Shown here one piece after another: positions 31,294 through 43,470 of a DNA stretch of 64,000 bases. The position numbers were made by a program, and so were the translations under genes. Source of the stretch: Selaginella moellendorffii (taxonomy: Eukaryota; Streptophyta; Lycopodiopsida; Selaginellales; Selaginellaceae); contig NW_003314285.1 of assembly GCF_000143415.4 (NCBI RefSeq), positions 1,415,729 through 1,479,728 on the forward strand. Reading direction: 5' to 3'. The notes under the pieces are model-generated. The model searched no databases, was not told the origin of the DNA, and was given only the letters and a program-made list of their open reading frames with translations. Numbering within the stretch: the stretch's first letter is position 1; the number at the start of each line of letters is the position of its first letter.

Positions 31294-32448
31294 CTAGAGA
31301 TGGAGCTGTTTTAGATTTGGCTCCAGCGAGAACCATTTGTGAGAGCTGTTGGATCGCAGCGACACTTGCTCGCAGCGTGGAAGCCACATCCAAGAGTTGC
31401 GAGGAATGCAATAGACGGCTGCCTGAGGGCAGGTGAGACACGAGAAACAGATCAAGTCCTGCTGCGCGGTGCTGCTTATCTGGTCGTAGTTGTGGAAACA
31501 GGTTGATACGAACTTTGCACAAATCTCACCAGGCATGGTGTCCACCTCCGTCCATCGCTTCGGGTTGTTGCCAAGCTTCCAGATTCTCATCTTCTTGGTG
31601 ATCCCGTGCTGCCCGTGTCCGCCGACCAAGTGAAGCACTCCTCGCTCACTCGCTACCGGGATGCAGTAAGTCAGTGACTCGGGAAGCGGTGCCTCTGACT
31701 TGGTCCATTTGCTCTGCTCCAGGTTGAGAGAGAACAGGAGCGGAGGATCGGAGCTAGTTGTGAAGTGGATTGTCTCTTCGCCGCAGCAGGCTGTCTCGGA
31801 TCTGAAGTTGAAGGCCATTCCTGGAGCTTGGATCCTCCTCCACGATCCAGCAGCCGAGTCAAACACCTCCGTCACTCGCTCACAGCTGCTCAGGTCGTCC
31901 AGGACTCGGGATCCAGCAACGACGACTTTGAAGGTGTTGGAAGTGGAGCTTTTGGTGGCGAGAAGGGTGATGACGGCTGCTCGGGCCATGTTGGAGGCCT
32001 TGAGCGGTGGGAGATCCCTCCAAGAGCTGAGCAGCGGGTTACAAACAATGAATTGGCCGGGATGGATGGTCTTGAAGCACAGGAGTCCTCCAGACGAGGC
32101 GGCTATGTCCGTGGCATAGGGAGGCAGGAAGGAGAGGGAAATGGCGAACCACTTGTTGCTGGATCGATCGAAAGCTCTCAGCACTCTGGCAGCGCTATAG
32201 CTGTGACACTTGAACATGAGGATCCAGGGGAGCCTGGACGAGGGCGATGCTACTCGAGACTGCAGCCCTGCAAAGTTTAGAGACGTGAGAGCCTTGTTCC
32301 ACTCCTTGGAGACGCATCGCAGCCGGAGCAAGCTCTTGATTGGGAGGCACGCGAAGATCCGGAGGAGCAAATCGTGTGGGAGGCTACTCCATATCCGAGG
32401 GTCGAAGTGAGTGATCCTCCTCCAGCGATCGCTACTGCTGCTACTCAT
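31294..32448 (-). CDS. F-box protein with kelch-like C-terminus
   Basis: Intronless, 384 residues. An F-box occupies about residues 18-60 (WSSLPHDLLLRIFACLPIKSLLRLRCVSKEWNKAL). A beta-rich C-terminal part follows with kelch-like blades: GGLLCFKTIHPGQFIVCNPLLSSWRDLPPL, TEVFDSAAGSWRRI, GVLHLVGGHGQ and RIWKLGNNPKRWTEVDTMP. These proteins are substrate receptors of SCF ubiquitin ligases, binding SKP1/ASK through the F-box; the target is unknown. The order resembles the Arabidopsis At5g15710/UFO-type group. The start is the first ATG, preceding a serine run. Confidence 0.9.
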   Translation of the reverse strand: MSSSSSDRWRRITHFDPRIWSSLPHDLLLRIFACLPIKSLLRLRCVSKEWNKALTSLNFAGLQSRVASPSSRLPWILMFKCHSYSAARVLRAFDRSSNKWFAISLSFLPPYATDIAASSGGLLCFKTIHPGQFIVCNPLLSSWRDLPPLKASNMARAAVITLLATKSSTSNTFKVVVAGSRVLDDLSSCERVTEVFDSAAGSWRRIQAPGMAFNFRSETACCGEETIHFTTSSDPPLLFSLNLEQSKWTKSEAPLPESLTYCIPVASERGVLHLVGGHGQHGITKKMRIWKLGNNPKRWTEVDTMPGEICAKFVSTCFHNYDQISSTAQQDLICFSCLTCPQAAVYCIPRNSWMWLPRCEQVSLRSNSSHKWFSLEPNLKQLHL

Positions 32449-32731
32449 TTCTTTTCACCCGTTTCCTTCTCACGAGCTCTCCGACTATATCTACATCAAG
32501 AACGACGTGAGATCCACGTAACGAAGAAGGAAAAATTCTCTTGCGCTTACTCGTTCCAAGCTTCGCTGGAATCTTCGATTGTTAACGATATTCCCCGGAA
32601 GGCGCGTCGTTGACTCTTGACTGGTCTAAGTCAAGTGATCCACTTTTAGGGCTATCTAAAATTGAATGACAACCGTTAGATGATAGCATATCCGATGGTT
32701 TAGTTATCGCTAGGATTTGCAAGAGCGAGGA

Positions 32732-33930
32732 ATGGCCGGCGCCATTCGGGCACAAGCAGGACGCCAATGAGGAGTTTCTTGCTGGGAAGGTACATTGCTC
32801 GTCGCGGTTGGTGTGACCAGGAGGATCTGAATGGAGTTTTGTGCGTGCGTGAGAGCTAGCGAAGAAGTGGCGGCTATGTTTCCAAGAAGAGCTCTAGTAA
32901 AGATCAAGAAGCCTTTACTCACTGCCATCTTCATCAACGAGCGCTTCATCCAGCCATCGCTCGTGGTTGCTTTTCCAGACGATGTCAGCTTCATTGTTGG
33001 CATGCTCTTAATCCAGCACCAGCAGCAGCGCGACACTAGTGTCTTGTCCAACATCTCTTCCCAGGTTCTTCTCTACATCGGGATGGTGGACGCGCCGATT
33101 CAAGGCGCGAATGCAGCCCTGGACGGGGATAAGTTTCACGTCAAGAGTCTCTTCCGAAAGGCCAGTGCTTTGAAGGCCATTGGAGAGTATACTCAAGCCG
33201 TGGAGTGCTTCGAGCTGGCTTTGTCACGGTGAGAGGAGGACCCTGATGCTCTTAGCAATGCAAGGGATCGATGATGCTCTGGCTGAGTGCCGGCTCTTCC
33301 AGGAGCAGAGCGAGACAGGGGGGCCATACGACATCACCAGTTCTTCTCCGGTGGCTTGAAGCCACAGTTGGCGCCATGCTGACTTTGTCGGTCCTGTGGA
33401 GATCAAAGCTAGCAAGCGTGGACGTGGTGGTTTCTTCCTGAAAGAAGACATGAAGATGGGCCAGGTTCTCGTTGTGAGCAATCCAATTGCGATGCTCTAC
33501 TTCGCAGGCATAGAAGATGTAAAGGTAGAGGTCGTGAGAGCTTGCATGGGATCATCCAAGGCACTGGTACAGTTCAACTCACTCGCAGACTGTCTTGACA
33601 AAGTGCCAGAGATCCCAGATATGGATATCTTAAAGCCCAACGTCTCACATGCCAGCCTAGTCCCTCTTGCCCTGGCTTTCCCAATACATCCTCCAAGAGA
33701 AACCAAAATGACCGAATGCTCGACCAATCTTCCAAAGGATCAATCTGATGCAGCTTCTCATTAGGCCAGTGGACTTCTGGGCTTCAAGTCTCTGGCTGCT
33801 TAGATGAAAGTTTGTTTACTTAACATCTCTCTTGGAAAGGTTTGGGTGGCACAAACGGTTGAAGACTTGAGTGTTGAAGAAGAGTTCATGTGGTCTTACT
33901 TCTACACTACTACCCTGCTCCACTACTATC
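32732..33930 (+). pseudogene. TPR-SET domain gene, degenerate
   Basis: Pieces of one plant TPR-SET (SMYD-like methyltransferase) protein lie in three frames. The TPR part reads NAALDGDKFHVKSLFRKASAL then KAIGEYTQAVECFELALS. After a stop at 33230 and frame changes, the start of a SET domain reads VEIKASKRGRGGFFLKEDMKMGQVLVVS, followed by family-specific SSKALVQFNSLADC and PEIPDMDI. A last block EEEFMWSYFYTTTLLHYY is separated by another stop. The catalytic NHS/C motifs of SET are not present. This fits a decayed gene rather than unusual splicing. Confidence 0.6.
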
Positions 33931-34997
33931 AAGAGAGAAATGTAAGTACTTGAAAAATAATTTTTAATAATTTAAATATAAAAAGAAAAGGCTCATGAAT
34001 GGTTAAAGGTTTTTTTTTTAGATCAAATATATGAAGAGATTTTATTTTGGGATTTACACAAATATGATTTGGCTAGAATTAATGGTGTATACCCTTTTCC
34101 TTTTAAGATCATACGACAAAAGTAACCCAATCTAGTGTAAGATTAAAAATTGTGAATATACATATGACTGTTGGCCCTACCTTGACTTAGACTTGTTTCA
34201 CATCAAATACATTCAAGTTCATAGAGGTCATTTTAAAGTTGATCTCTACTACTTTGAAGAAGTGTTGCTAGAATAAGTACTACATGGTTCTGGTGCACTA
34301 GTTGCCTTGAACTGATGATATCAATCAATAGTCAACAAACTCAAGTTCAAGAAACTCTCCCAAATTCAATGACCTATTGCGAAGTGTTATACAATACACC
34401 ATTCAAGGGAATCAATCCTTCCATCGTATGGATCAATTATTCCATGTGAGAATTTATGCCATTTTCTTTGACTTTAAATTGGAAAAGGGATAATTGTTTT
34501 GAGAGAATTTTTAGTGACTATTTTATCCCTTAAAGTTTCAAAAATCCACGATAATAATATATTTAAATTTTATCTCATAATCACATAGACTCTAATGCTT
34601 ATTTCATGACAATGGTATTGATAGTTAAGTGGTTTAACAAGTTGAGGAACTCTTGGTTGAAGGGTTTAATCAATATATTCTAATCAATCGCCATATAGTG
34701 AAGAAGGATGGCACGATGTGCCTTTAAACAAAGTGATGATAAAGAACATCTATGCCACAAACTGATGACATGTTGTATTGGCTTGCAAGGTTGATACTTC
34801 ACCAAGATTGACTTAAGAGTATTATATTTAAGTATTATTAAAAATTTACTTGAGCAATATATCAATTACTAGTTGTGAATTATTTGACTAAACTATATAA
34901 TACTAACAAAGAACCCATTTCCACTAGGAAAGTAGCACTTGCAATTGTAATAATCCAACATTCTCTTTCTTTAATGCGGAATCTCTCTCTCTCTCTC

Positions 34998-35055
<58 letters not shown>

Positions 35056-36314
35056 ATGAGTAAATGTTAAAATTAGAATTTAGAAGGGTTAAAAGTTTAA
35101 ACATTCAACTATATAAAAAGTCAAGTATCAATCATATCACATTTAATATATTTCTCAAAATATTATTTTTCTTTGCTTTAGATTAAATTTAGTTTGATTA
35201 TCCACATCAAATCAGGATTAGCTCAAAATCCTTAGTTTAGAGTGAGTGGTCCAAATTGAAATTAATTTAATGGCTATCAAAATCCCAATATACTAATAAT
35301 AATATATAGCATTATAGCTTTACATTTGGAGCTCATAACATAGAAGCATATAAGTTTTTATTTTTTAAAGTATTTAATATTTATAATGAAAATTATTATT
35401 TATATAAAAGTAACCTCATCAAATAAACCTTTTTGTAAACTATAGAGTATATTTTTATGATTTTATTTATATTTATTTATATTGAGTTACCAAAACTACT
35501 TTGAATTGTATATAACACTGCTCAAATCAACTAAAAACTGGCTCATATAGAGTGTTGATGAGCTAATCTCATGCATCATCAGCAATGGAAAACCCATTTC
35601 TGTCATCTAATGTCTTCAATATAAATGTTATTTTTCTTCAGACGACTTGAAGGGCAATATCATCCATTGCCAATTTATCAAATATATAATGCCAGCATAT
35701 GCATCATAATATGTCTTAAACAAGTAATATAGGTTATAATATTGCATATGCTTAACATATAAGCATATAGAATGCAAGTCTTCTGCCAACCAAAACCGCA
35801 GCAACCTTCTTCATGAATTTGGCTTTCTATAGCTTCCACAATAGTTATAACTATTAAATCCCTCACATCATCCTGATGTAATTACGAATGGAATCAAAAT
35901 GCCCATCAATAACCTCCTGCTTCATTGCTTTGCAAACCTCTTGCTTCATAGCCTTGTTAAAATGGTCACCCACAATATTCTAAAATCTCCTTCCTTCATA
36001 ATATTTAATATTATTCTATTTATAGAAACTTCAAACCAGAAGTTTTACTTGATGTATTAAAATCCCATCTTCTGTCTTCTGGTTCTTCTAATTTTATCCT
36101 CACAGTATGATTGTTTTATGCCAGGAAGCTTGTAGTGCTAAGATTATTAGTATATCAGAGCTGTAAGACATTAATATACAGAAATTGCTGAGATGAAAGA
36201 AGGACAAGAAATTAGTCACACGGTTGTTGAAATAGCACACTTCAACTTTTCGTAAATATAATATAACACGATTTAAATCAGATGAGAATTGCAATTTTTG
36301 AACTATAGATTGGT
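33931..36314. other. AT-rich repeat desert
   Basis: About 70-75% A+T with no gene-like frames. At 34470-34595 there is a decayed relative of the small LTR at 52580-52741 (shared ttggaaaaggg..ttttgagagaa..tagtgactattttatccct pattern). The rest shows no recognisable element. Confidence 0.5.
34983..35052. repeat. Compound (CT)n(TA)n microsatellite
   Basis: (CT)9 at 34983-35000, immediately followed by about 25 TA repeats to 35052. Long TA tracts are replication- and assembly-sensitive. Confidence 0.95.
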
Positions 36315-37469
36315 TCATACGAATAACTCAAGATACGATTCCGCTGTGGTATACTCCACCTCTGGATACAGAACAGAAGCTTCCAAATCATCTGGTCCAA
36401 AGTCGAAATATAAATCTCCTCTATGAAATATCTCGTACATGTGTGCTGCTGCTGCTCTGGTCAACCAAGAGTGCTTCTCATCTGCCGTTCATTCACAAGC
36501 GTGTTGAGCATGACTAGCGTGCTACTCTTGAACGTTACCTTGTATGTACTTGGCAAATAGCTCCTTCTCACTCAAGTAGCTCTTCTTCAGTGCTTTGCCT
36601 ATTTTGCTTTCCCATATGGCTACCTGCTCATTCATTGTCAATACGTTCTTGGGCGGCCGGAAGTAGACAGTCCTGTTCATTGTTCGGGGATCATCGATAC
36701 TCTTCGCAGTGTAAGTTCCTATATCCTTTTCAGCCATCCAAACGACTAAAGAAATCCAGTCAGAATTGAGCTCAAGACACAAAACTCTACACTTACTCTT
36801 CACGTTTCCATCGCCATGGATTACAACGCTATCCCTTGGAGGAAAAAACTTGGACAGAGGTTCTAGTTGAGCAAAACTGGCCAGAAAAAATCCCATGAAA
36901 CAATTTGCTGAAATATAAGTGTAAGGTATTCCAAGAACCTCCACAGTTCTTCTGATTGCTACTTTGTCGGTGAATAACTTATCTCCGGGTGGTATGTGTG
37001 GGTTCCTGCCCACGTCCGTTCCAAACTCGGAAGGATAAAACTTCTGCAATAACAAAGGAAACAAGGAACTGGGGAGGCCGATATGTGATTCATCTACCTT
37101 GATGTTTCCAGCCTCTTTAATCGCATTGATAAGTTTGTATTGTTCATCCAGATGGAAATGAGAGACTGTGCAGATGACAACATCCACTTGTTTAAGTAGT
37201 TTCACAAGCTCATCGTGGTCATCTAAAGACACCTGCAAACACAAACATTCATGAGGCAAAACATGTTTCGGATCTGTTGCAAGACTTACCCAAAATATCT
37301 TTGCTCCGGCTCTTCGAAAACTCAGGACAAGCTGCACCTTCTCGACATCCCTTGCAGCTTCCGGCCTAACTTGCACAAACGTTGGATGCCCCTGTTCTAA
37401 GCAGGCATTCACAATATGCCTGCCAATATAGCCAGTCGCGGAAACCACTAGAACCCTGTTTTCCCCCAT
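36315..37469 (-). CDS. Isoflavone reductase-like NADPH reductase (PIP family)
   Basis: Five exons, 37290-37469, 37098-37232, 36797-37043, 36539-36745 and 36315-36481, give 311 residues, the standard size of pinoresinol/isoflavone/phenylcoumaran reductases. The NADPH loop is VVSATGYIGRHIV, with Ser in place of the first Gly of GATGYIG. The catalytic lysine is in FTDKVAIRR. Further family blocks are KFYPSEFGTDVGR, PYTYISANCFMGFFL, DSVVIHGDGNVK, EKDIGTYTAKSIDDPRT and the C-terminal MYEIFHRGDLYFDFGP...YTTAESYLELFV. The first three introns (57, 54 and 51 nt) are multiples of three without stops, so the unspliced message stays open up to an early stop at 36522. Reduction of a phenylpropanoid or lignan is likely; the exact substrate is unknown. 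Confidence 0.92.
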
Positions 37470-37699
37470 AGAACACCGTAGAGGAAAGAAACTAGAAGAA
37501 CGCTATCTATTAGGTGCAAGACAACTGGATCTTTACAAGTGGGCTACGGTCTACAAATTAGTTCACATGTCTGCAGTAAAGAATTGACACAGGTTGACCA
37601 AGTGAAAGATACTTTTAAACAAACTAATGACGTAAGCATGACGGCCACCAACAAGTTTTTTACACGCAGCAAATGCTGGTCAGTAGTCCTAATTTCATA

Positions 37700-38636
37700 A
37701 TGGTGCGTTTCGTCCTTGTCCATGGCGGTGGGGGAGGCGCTTGGTACTGGTTCAAGCTGGTCGATATGCTGCTCAGCTCCGGGCACGAAGTAGAGGCGCT
37801 CAACCTCGCGGCTTCGGGAATCGACACCAGGACTCCTGCGGATGTTTTCTCCTTAGACGACTACAATCAGCCGCTGCTGGAGTACCTGGCCGCGCTGCCG
37901 GAGAATGACAAGGTTTAGTCTTGTGTGTGTGTGTATGTGTGTGTTTGCATTGCTGCTCCAAAGATGATCTTGTTGCTCTGGAATATCAGGTGATTCTTGT
38001 GAGTCATAGCCTCGGAGGCAGGAGCGCGGCTTATGCGACTGAGCTTCATCCAGACAAGATCGCACTGGCTGTGTATCTGGCAGCTCCATTGTGCTCCAAC
38101 CATCTAGGCCCTGAGGTTAAATTACTGGTCCAAGGCTGTAATCTTACTGATAAGCTTTGCATTTTACAGTTTTGGTATGAACAGATCAAAGACACTTCTG
38201 TGTATGATCTCTTTTACGAGCGTGGGAAGAACAATCTGCCTACAGCCGTCATGGAAAAAAAGAGCCTAGCTCCCGATAACACCCATCAACTGTGTTCGTC
38301 CGAGGTACATGTTTTTGACACTAGCCCGAGCTAGCGTTCTTCTGGTTCCAGGATCGGACGCTGAGCAGGATGCTTGACAGGGCAATTCCCACCGCGGCCC
38401 TGTTTGGAAGCTTCACAAACACGGAGGAGAAGTATGGGAGTGTCCCGGTGGTGTACATCAAAACGTTGCAGGATTTGGCGTGCCCTCCAGAAATGCAGGA
38501 CAAGTGGATCGCGACTCATCCATTTGGAAACCTGAAAGAGGTTCTGACCATCGATTCGGATCATTGTGCAGCTTTGTCGGCTCCTTCCCGGCTGCACGAC
38601 CTCCTCATTCAAGTCGTAGAAGCCCATGCCTCGTAA
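37700..38636 (+). CDS. Methylesterase (MES/hydroxynitrile lyase-like alpha/beta hydrolase)
   Basis: Four exons, 37700-37912, 37990-38115, 38170-38304 and 38352-38636, give 252 residues. The fold starts FVLVHGGGGGAWYWFKLVDML (oxyanion-loop HGG). The nucleophile Ser78 sits in SHSLGG, where most relatives have GHSxGG. The acid is Asp199 (TLQDLACPPEMQ) and the base His229 (SDHCAALS). Plant MES enzymes demethylate methyl salicylate, methyl jasmonate or methyl-IAA. Intron 2 (54 nt) is stop-free and in frame, so its retention would insert 18 residues after GPE. Intron 1 carries a (TG)n run. Confidence 0.9.
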
Positions 38637-39116
38637 GGTTTTGGAGCTCTAAACATGTTATAAGAATTTAATGTATATGCCACTAGGCATTTTCATATAG
38701 GTTTCTTCTTCTTTTTTCAAATTGCCTTTAATTAAAATATTTTGAGCTACAGGATATGACTGATAAGTCTTCTTACAGGAAACAGGCTTGAAAAGGCAAA
38801 CCTTGATCCCAAGGACTGGACAATGGAGAGGTAGGTATATCCTTGTAATCAAGGCCTAAGATAAACAGCGCGCTAGAGGTGGATTTAGAGTTTGATTCCA
38901 AACAGTGGCATAGAGTTTCTTGGTCGCAACCAAAGAAACAAAAATGGAATAAAATAAAATCACGCATCCATGTACCAGCCACTTTGTCGTTTTACATATC
39001 AAAGAATTCTAGTTAAGGAGATACTTTTATAACAGGCGTCTTTCCCTTTAAATTGGGGTACTTCTTTATAAAAGGACTTCTTCCATTTCTTGTAAAACCT
39101 ATCGACTGCAAAGAGA

Positions 39117-40079
39117 ATGGAGAAGATCCAGACAATCGCGGGATGGGTGCAAGAGCTCGTCGCCGCTGGCCCGCGAAGTCCTGAGCAGCTGCTGGGCAAG
39201 AGGTGTAGCAGCTGCTCCAAGCGGGTGATGTCCTTCTGCATCACCTGCGAGGCCGTGGTCTGCAAGCGCTGCCACGGCGGGCGCCGCAGCAAGCACCATG
39301 TCCTGCGGATCGTCTTGACGTCGCGGGAGATGTCCGTCAAGGTCAAAGACATCGATCGCCTGGTGGACGTGAGCGACGTGCACATGTACTTCTTCAACGA
39401 GGCCTTCTCCGTCTTCCTCGACAGGCCGGCTCACAGGATGAAGCCCCGGGGGAGGCCCAAGCACTGCATCTTGTGTGGCCGCGAGCTCAAGATGGGCAGC
39501 GTGATTCACCGCACTGCCCCGCAGCTCATCGACTTCGAAAGCGGCAAGTACAAGTTCTGCGGCATCGGCTGCAAGATGCGATTCATCGAGCAGCACCCGC
39601 AGGATGGCTACACACTCTCTGTGAATGCCCATGAAAATGGCGATGTCCCACTGCCAGAATATCGAAGTGATGAAGACGAGGGCGATGAGAGCCAGCAAGA
39701 CGAGAATGATCAAAGCGAAGAGAATGACGAGGAGGAGGACGAGTCAATGGAACTAGGGCAATCGAGTGCAAGCACCTCGTCCGGATCAAAGGTGGAGAAA
39801 GGGGTGAAGCTTGGGCCTTTGGCGAAAGGGACGTTGTCCAAGTTTAGGGACGGGAGGAACGTGGAGGGGATTGAGCTGAGCTTGTCGCTGCTTGGAGCTG
39901 GGAAGAGAAAAGTTGACAAGGGTCCTCTACCTCATGGGAAGCTTGCCAAGCTCAGGGATAGCCAGGATTTGGAGGAGATTCAGCTTAGTCTGGCTCCTCC
40001 ATCAATGGCAAATGTGTATGAGACCAAGAGTTTTGTAGAGTTTTCTGATAATTGCAACCCATGGATAAATATATATTAG
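39117..40079 (+). CDS. PLATZ zinc-dependent DNA-binding protein
   Basis: Single exon, 320 residues. The PLATZ domain (about residues 25-165) has both zinc modules. The first is CSSCSKRVMSFCITCEAVVCKRCHGGRRSKHH; the second is CILCGRELKMGS with FCGIGCKMRF. The linker contains DIDRLVDVSDVHMYFFNEAFSVFL. An acidic Asp/Glu/Ser/Gln-rich stretch (about 185-220) follows, then two related C-terminal repeats of the type GPLxxGxLxKxRDxxxxExIxLSL. PLATZ proteins bind A/T-rich DNA, often as repressors, and some interact with RNA polymerase III. The gene borders the AT-rich desert. Confidence 0.93.
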   Translation: MEKIQTIAGWVQELVAAGPRSPEQLLGKRCSSCSKRVMSFCITCEAVVCKRCHGGRRSKHHVLRIVLTSREMSVKVKDIDRLVDVSDVHMYFFNEAFSVFLDRPAHRMKPRGRPKHCILCGRELKMGSVIHRTAPQLIDFESGKYKFCGIGCKMRFIEQHPQDGYTLSVNAHENGDVPLPEYRSDEDEGDESQQDENDQSEENDEEEDESMELGQSSASTSSGSKVEKGVKLGPLAKGTLSKFRDGRNVEGIELSLSLLGAGKRKVDKGPLPHGKLAKLRDSQDLEEIQLSLAPPSMANVYETKSFVEFSDNCNPWINIY

Positions 40080-41988
40080 TGTATTCAACACATAACAAAT
40101 ATACACTGGTGTAATTCTTGCTCATTGTTTAACTATTAGGTTGAACTCGAATTATTTTGTCTATGTGTGTAACATAATACATTTGGTTGAAAATGCTTTA
40201 AAAATAATTTTTGATAGAATTCACCAAATTGCAAGAAAGGAATGTTTTAAATATATAATTTCTATTTTTACAATAGATGTTAAGAGATTAAACTACACTT
40301 GACCTTTCGAAATATAATTAATACAATATTTCCATCTGTTTTATCTTATATTCATAATCTTCATTCTTTATACCATTTATAACATTTGTTACATGATGAA
40401 ATTATATTTAAATAGATAACATTTATAATTTGTGATATTACAAAATTGAAAAGCATATTGATTTAATGATTATATTACTAAATACAAAGTAGAGCAAATC
40501 AAATATAGCTTTACAGTTCCAATAAAAATTCATTAATATAACTTGTTATGTAAATTTAATTGAGGCCTTCCGANNNNNNNNNNNNNNNNNNNNNNNNNNN
40601 NNNNNNNNNNNNNNNNNNNNNNNNNNNNNNNNNNNNNNNNNNNNNNNNNNNNNNNNNNNNNNNNNNNNNNNNNTTCATTAGATTGTATAAAGGGGACAAA
40701 ATTAGGGTTAAATAAAATCATCCTTCATTAGAAATACAAACTTAGAATAATCAAAGTCATGATTAAGTCCACATAGCATTAAAAATAGAACAACATCATA
40801 GGAGTTTAAATTTAGAGTGGAACCAAATCTCTAAAGTAGCATCTTATATGTGGCTTGTAAAAATTTAGTTATAATCTTACAAAATCTCTTTTCAATTGTA
40901 TTGTTTCTCAAAGGAGAAACCCATCCCCTTTAGGAAACCTCATATTTAAAGGCATTTACTAGTGATATATAAGATTGCAATCATGGAACATTTTCTAAAG
41001 AAGATTTGGCTTACTAGTGGTAACATAGTGGCATTAAACTTGTGTGAAATATCCCATAACTAACTGTTAGAAACATAGTTATCATCTTTAATATAAACAT
41101 GTTCTCCCTTGTATTTCTCCTTGAGAGTCTTATAATAATGGCTTCTAGGCAAATGGGGATCATCCTCAGGAGTTTCCTCATGATATATAGTCATTCTGGA
41201 ACACTTTCAATTTATGAAGAATGTTTAAACACAAAGGTTTTTCATAAGCTTGCAAATGCCATATTTGTAGTAAAGAAACTATATTTTATTAACTTTATTG
41301 ATCCTACAATAATTATGGTTAAGAAGGATTCACTAGTATTTATGTTGCATACTAGCCCTTACTGCCACATTCAATCTAGTTAATATATATATAACACTTT
41401 TCAGTAACATGTTAATGCATAATTTCCAAATATGCAATGAAACTAATTGACCAAACTCATTAAATAGTATTTGTGATTAAATCCTCCAATACTATATGTA
41501 ATAAAGCGAAACCTCAAAAGGCAATGAAGTCTTAAGGCATGGAATGAAGGGATGATTATTGAATCAAACATACATCCATTGAAATATTCAAATATCTCCA
41601 TGGATGATATTTGGTATAAAAGAGTGATGGAACATAGACTTATATAGGAGTTATATGGAAGGCTAAAACATCAAACAATTATAAGCAATGAAAAATAGCA
41701 ACTTGAGAAAGATCATAGGATATAAATATATAAGGAAAGGACTTATAAATAATCTTTTTTCTTTTTAAATGATTTAGAATATTTTGGAAGTCAGGTGTTC
41801 CCTTTCTTATAAGCTAATAAGTTAGTTTACCTCTAGCTTCACAAGATGATATTATATATATAAAGTATTTTAGTATGGTGTTCTCTTTCCTACCTTTGCA
41901 TGTGAACCCATGAGGTGGCACTTTTTTAGAGCCTACTATTAGCTTAAATTCACTTAAAATTTAGGGATGCAATAAACATGGTAAGGGG
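40080..41988. other. AT-rich region with assembly gap
   Basis: About 70% A+T, no recognisable gene. The short frames (for example 41099-41383) show no domain. 40574-40673 is a 100-N gap. Confidence 0.5.
40574..40673. other. Assembly gap (100 N)
   Basis: Run of exactly 100 N. Confidence 1.
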
Positions 41989-43110
41989 TGTCGCGAATAT
42001 GACTTTGGGTATCGAAAGTTACCTGTCGGCCAATCTTTACAGATACTCTTTCCTTACTGCCACGATGGTAAAAGATCGGTATTGTTGGACCCTTTATCAA
42101 CCCCTCTTGTTCAAGTGTTAGTAAACTGGGCTTTGCATCTGTATTTGGCCGGAAGAGCATAAGGACTGAATTTCTAAATATCTATTTAGCCAAGCATACT
42201 TGGCTTAACTTTTTAATTCTCTTTTGCTCTGTCTTGCACTAGCTTGATAAGAACCCTCGTGTATTGAGACTAGTCCCTGAATATCGCTAGATGATAACTT
42301 ACTGTGTTTGCCAAACACCCTCGCTTTGTGTTAGTCTCATTTTGGTCCCAAATGCTATTTATGGAAAGTGTCTAGATTTGCTCATTTGGCATATCTACCG
42401 TGTAGGGATTGGCTTGAACACAATAGTTTTCATCCTGTGTCCAAATTCACAATCTAGCGCTATTTCATATTTAGTAAGTTTTGAATTTGTCCCAGAGATT
42501 AACTCCTGATACTAAGGGAGGCTTGGGGTGAAAGCCCAGCATGTGTTCCACAAGGGGGGGCTGTGGGAGGTTCCAAATATATAGTAGGGATAGTGGGTAG
42601 GTCGGGCATGGCTGACCAACCTAAGGCATAGTCTAACTCCCACTTGCGTGGCTATTCTTGTTCTGCATTCATCTTGGGTCTAAACCCAAGTTCCGCACCA
42701 TGCTAGTTGGTGGAGTACCCATGTCCTCACATTACGCCACCGGTATGCTGAAATAGCGCTAGACTCCGTTTAGTTCCATTTTGCGTGTTGGTCTTGGCAT
42801 TGAGATGTTGGATACTCTAGGACTGTTCCAAGTCGCTCCGAGCTCCTGTCCCTTCACTCCTTGGGCTATATACTTGGGAGTTGCTTCATGGTCCGGTTCC
42901 ATCACTCCTTGGCTCCATGCTTGGGAGTTTGGCACCGTTCCTTCATTCAATGGCTCAAGGCCCTAAACCTCAAGTTCCACACCACTGTCCTATGGACATG
43001 TGGCATATAACACGTGGCATATGGAGGGTTTAATTTCTACTTCGTGGTGTATAGTAAATCACCATAGGATAAAGGGTAAAAACCATGTGTGTTACATTTG
43101 GTATCAAAGA
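41989..43110 (+). mobile_element. Long LTR (A) plus primer-binding site
   Basis: A segment starting TGTCGCGAAT and ending GTGTTACA at 43096 (TG..CA ends, about 1.1 kb). Two bases later comes TGGTATCAAAGA (43099-43110), a close match to the plant initiator-tRNA-Met primer-binding site. Its last roughly 500 bp recurs at 49150-49660, and nearly all of it recurs inverted at 50924-51947. No gag or pol frame is left beside it. Confidence 0.7.
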
Positions 43111-43470
43111 ATGAGTCTTAGCGAGTACTATACAATGAGATTGGGCAACTAGTCTTGTTACATACGCAGAGATGAAAACGATGATCCGAGTGGGTACATG
43201 TTTGGGTGCAAAGGCTTCGCAGTTGTTCCCTCATACCCAAAGATGAAAACGATGATCTGAGTGGGTACACGTTTGGGTGCAAAGGCTTCACAGTTGTTCC
43301 TTGGGTATGGATTTGTTTACCTTTTTGTACCGCATTGTGTGAGCTTGCTCTTGGGCTCACAAGAGGGATTGAGTTGTTCTGTTTGCACGAGTTTGTGCTT
43401 GGGCTCGTGAGTGAGGCACATTAGCAACTCAAGGTTGCACTTTGAGTTGGTAGGATTAATGTTAGCCTAT
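43111..43470. other. Retrotransposon leader relic with short direct repeat
   Basis: It contains two direct copies (near 43170-43215 and 43242-43287) of a roughly 46-base segment including agatgaaaacgatgat and gtttgggtgcaaaggcttc. No coding sequence is recognised. Confidence 0.5.

Noticed and set aside
34875-35104. Ile-Tyr repeat peptides on both strands
   Set aside because: Translation of the TA microsatellite, not a gene.
43100-43300. Possible CRISPR-like short direct repeats
   Set aside because: Only two copies, no spacers, and a plant genome. It is an internal duplication in a retrotransposon leader.
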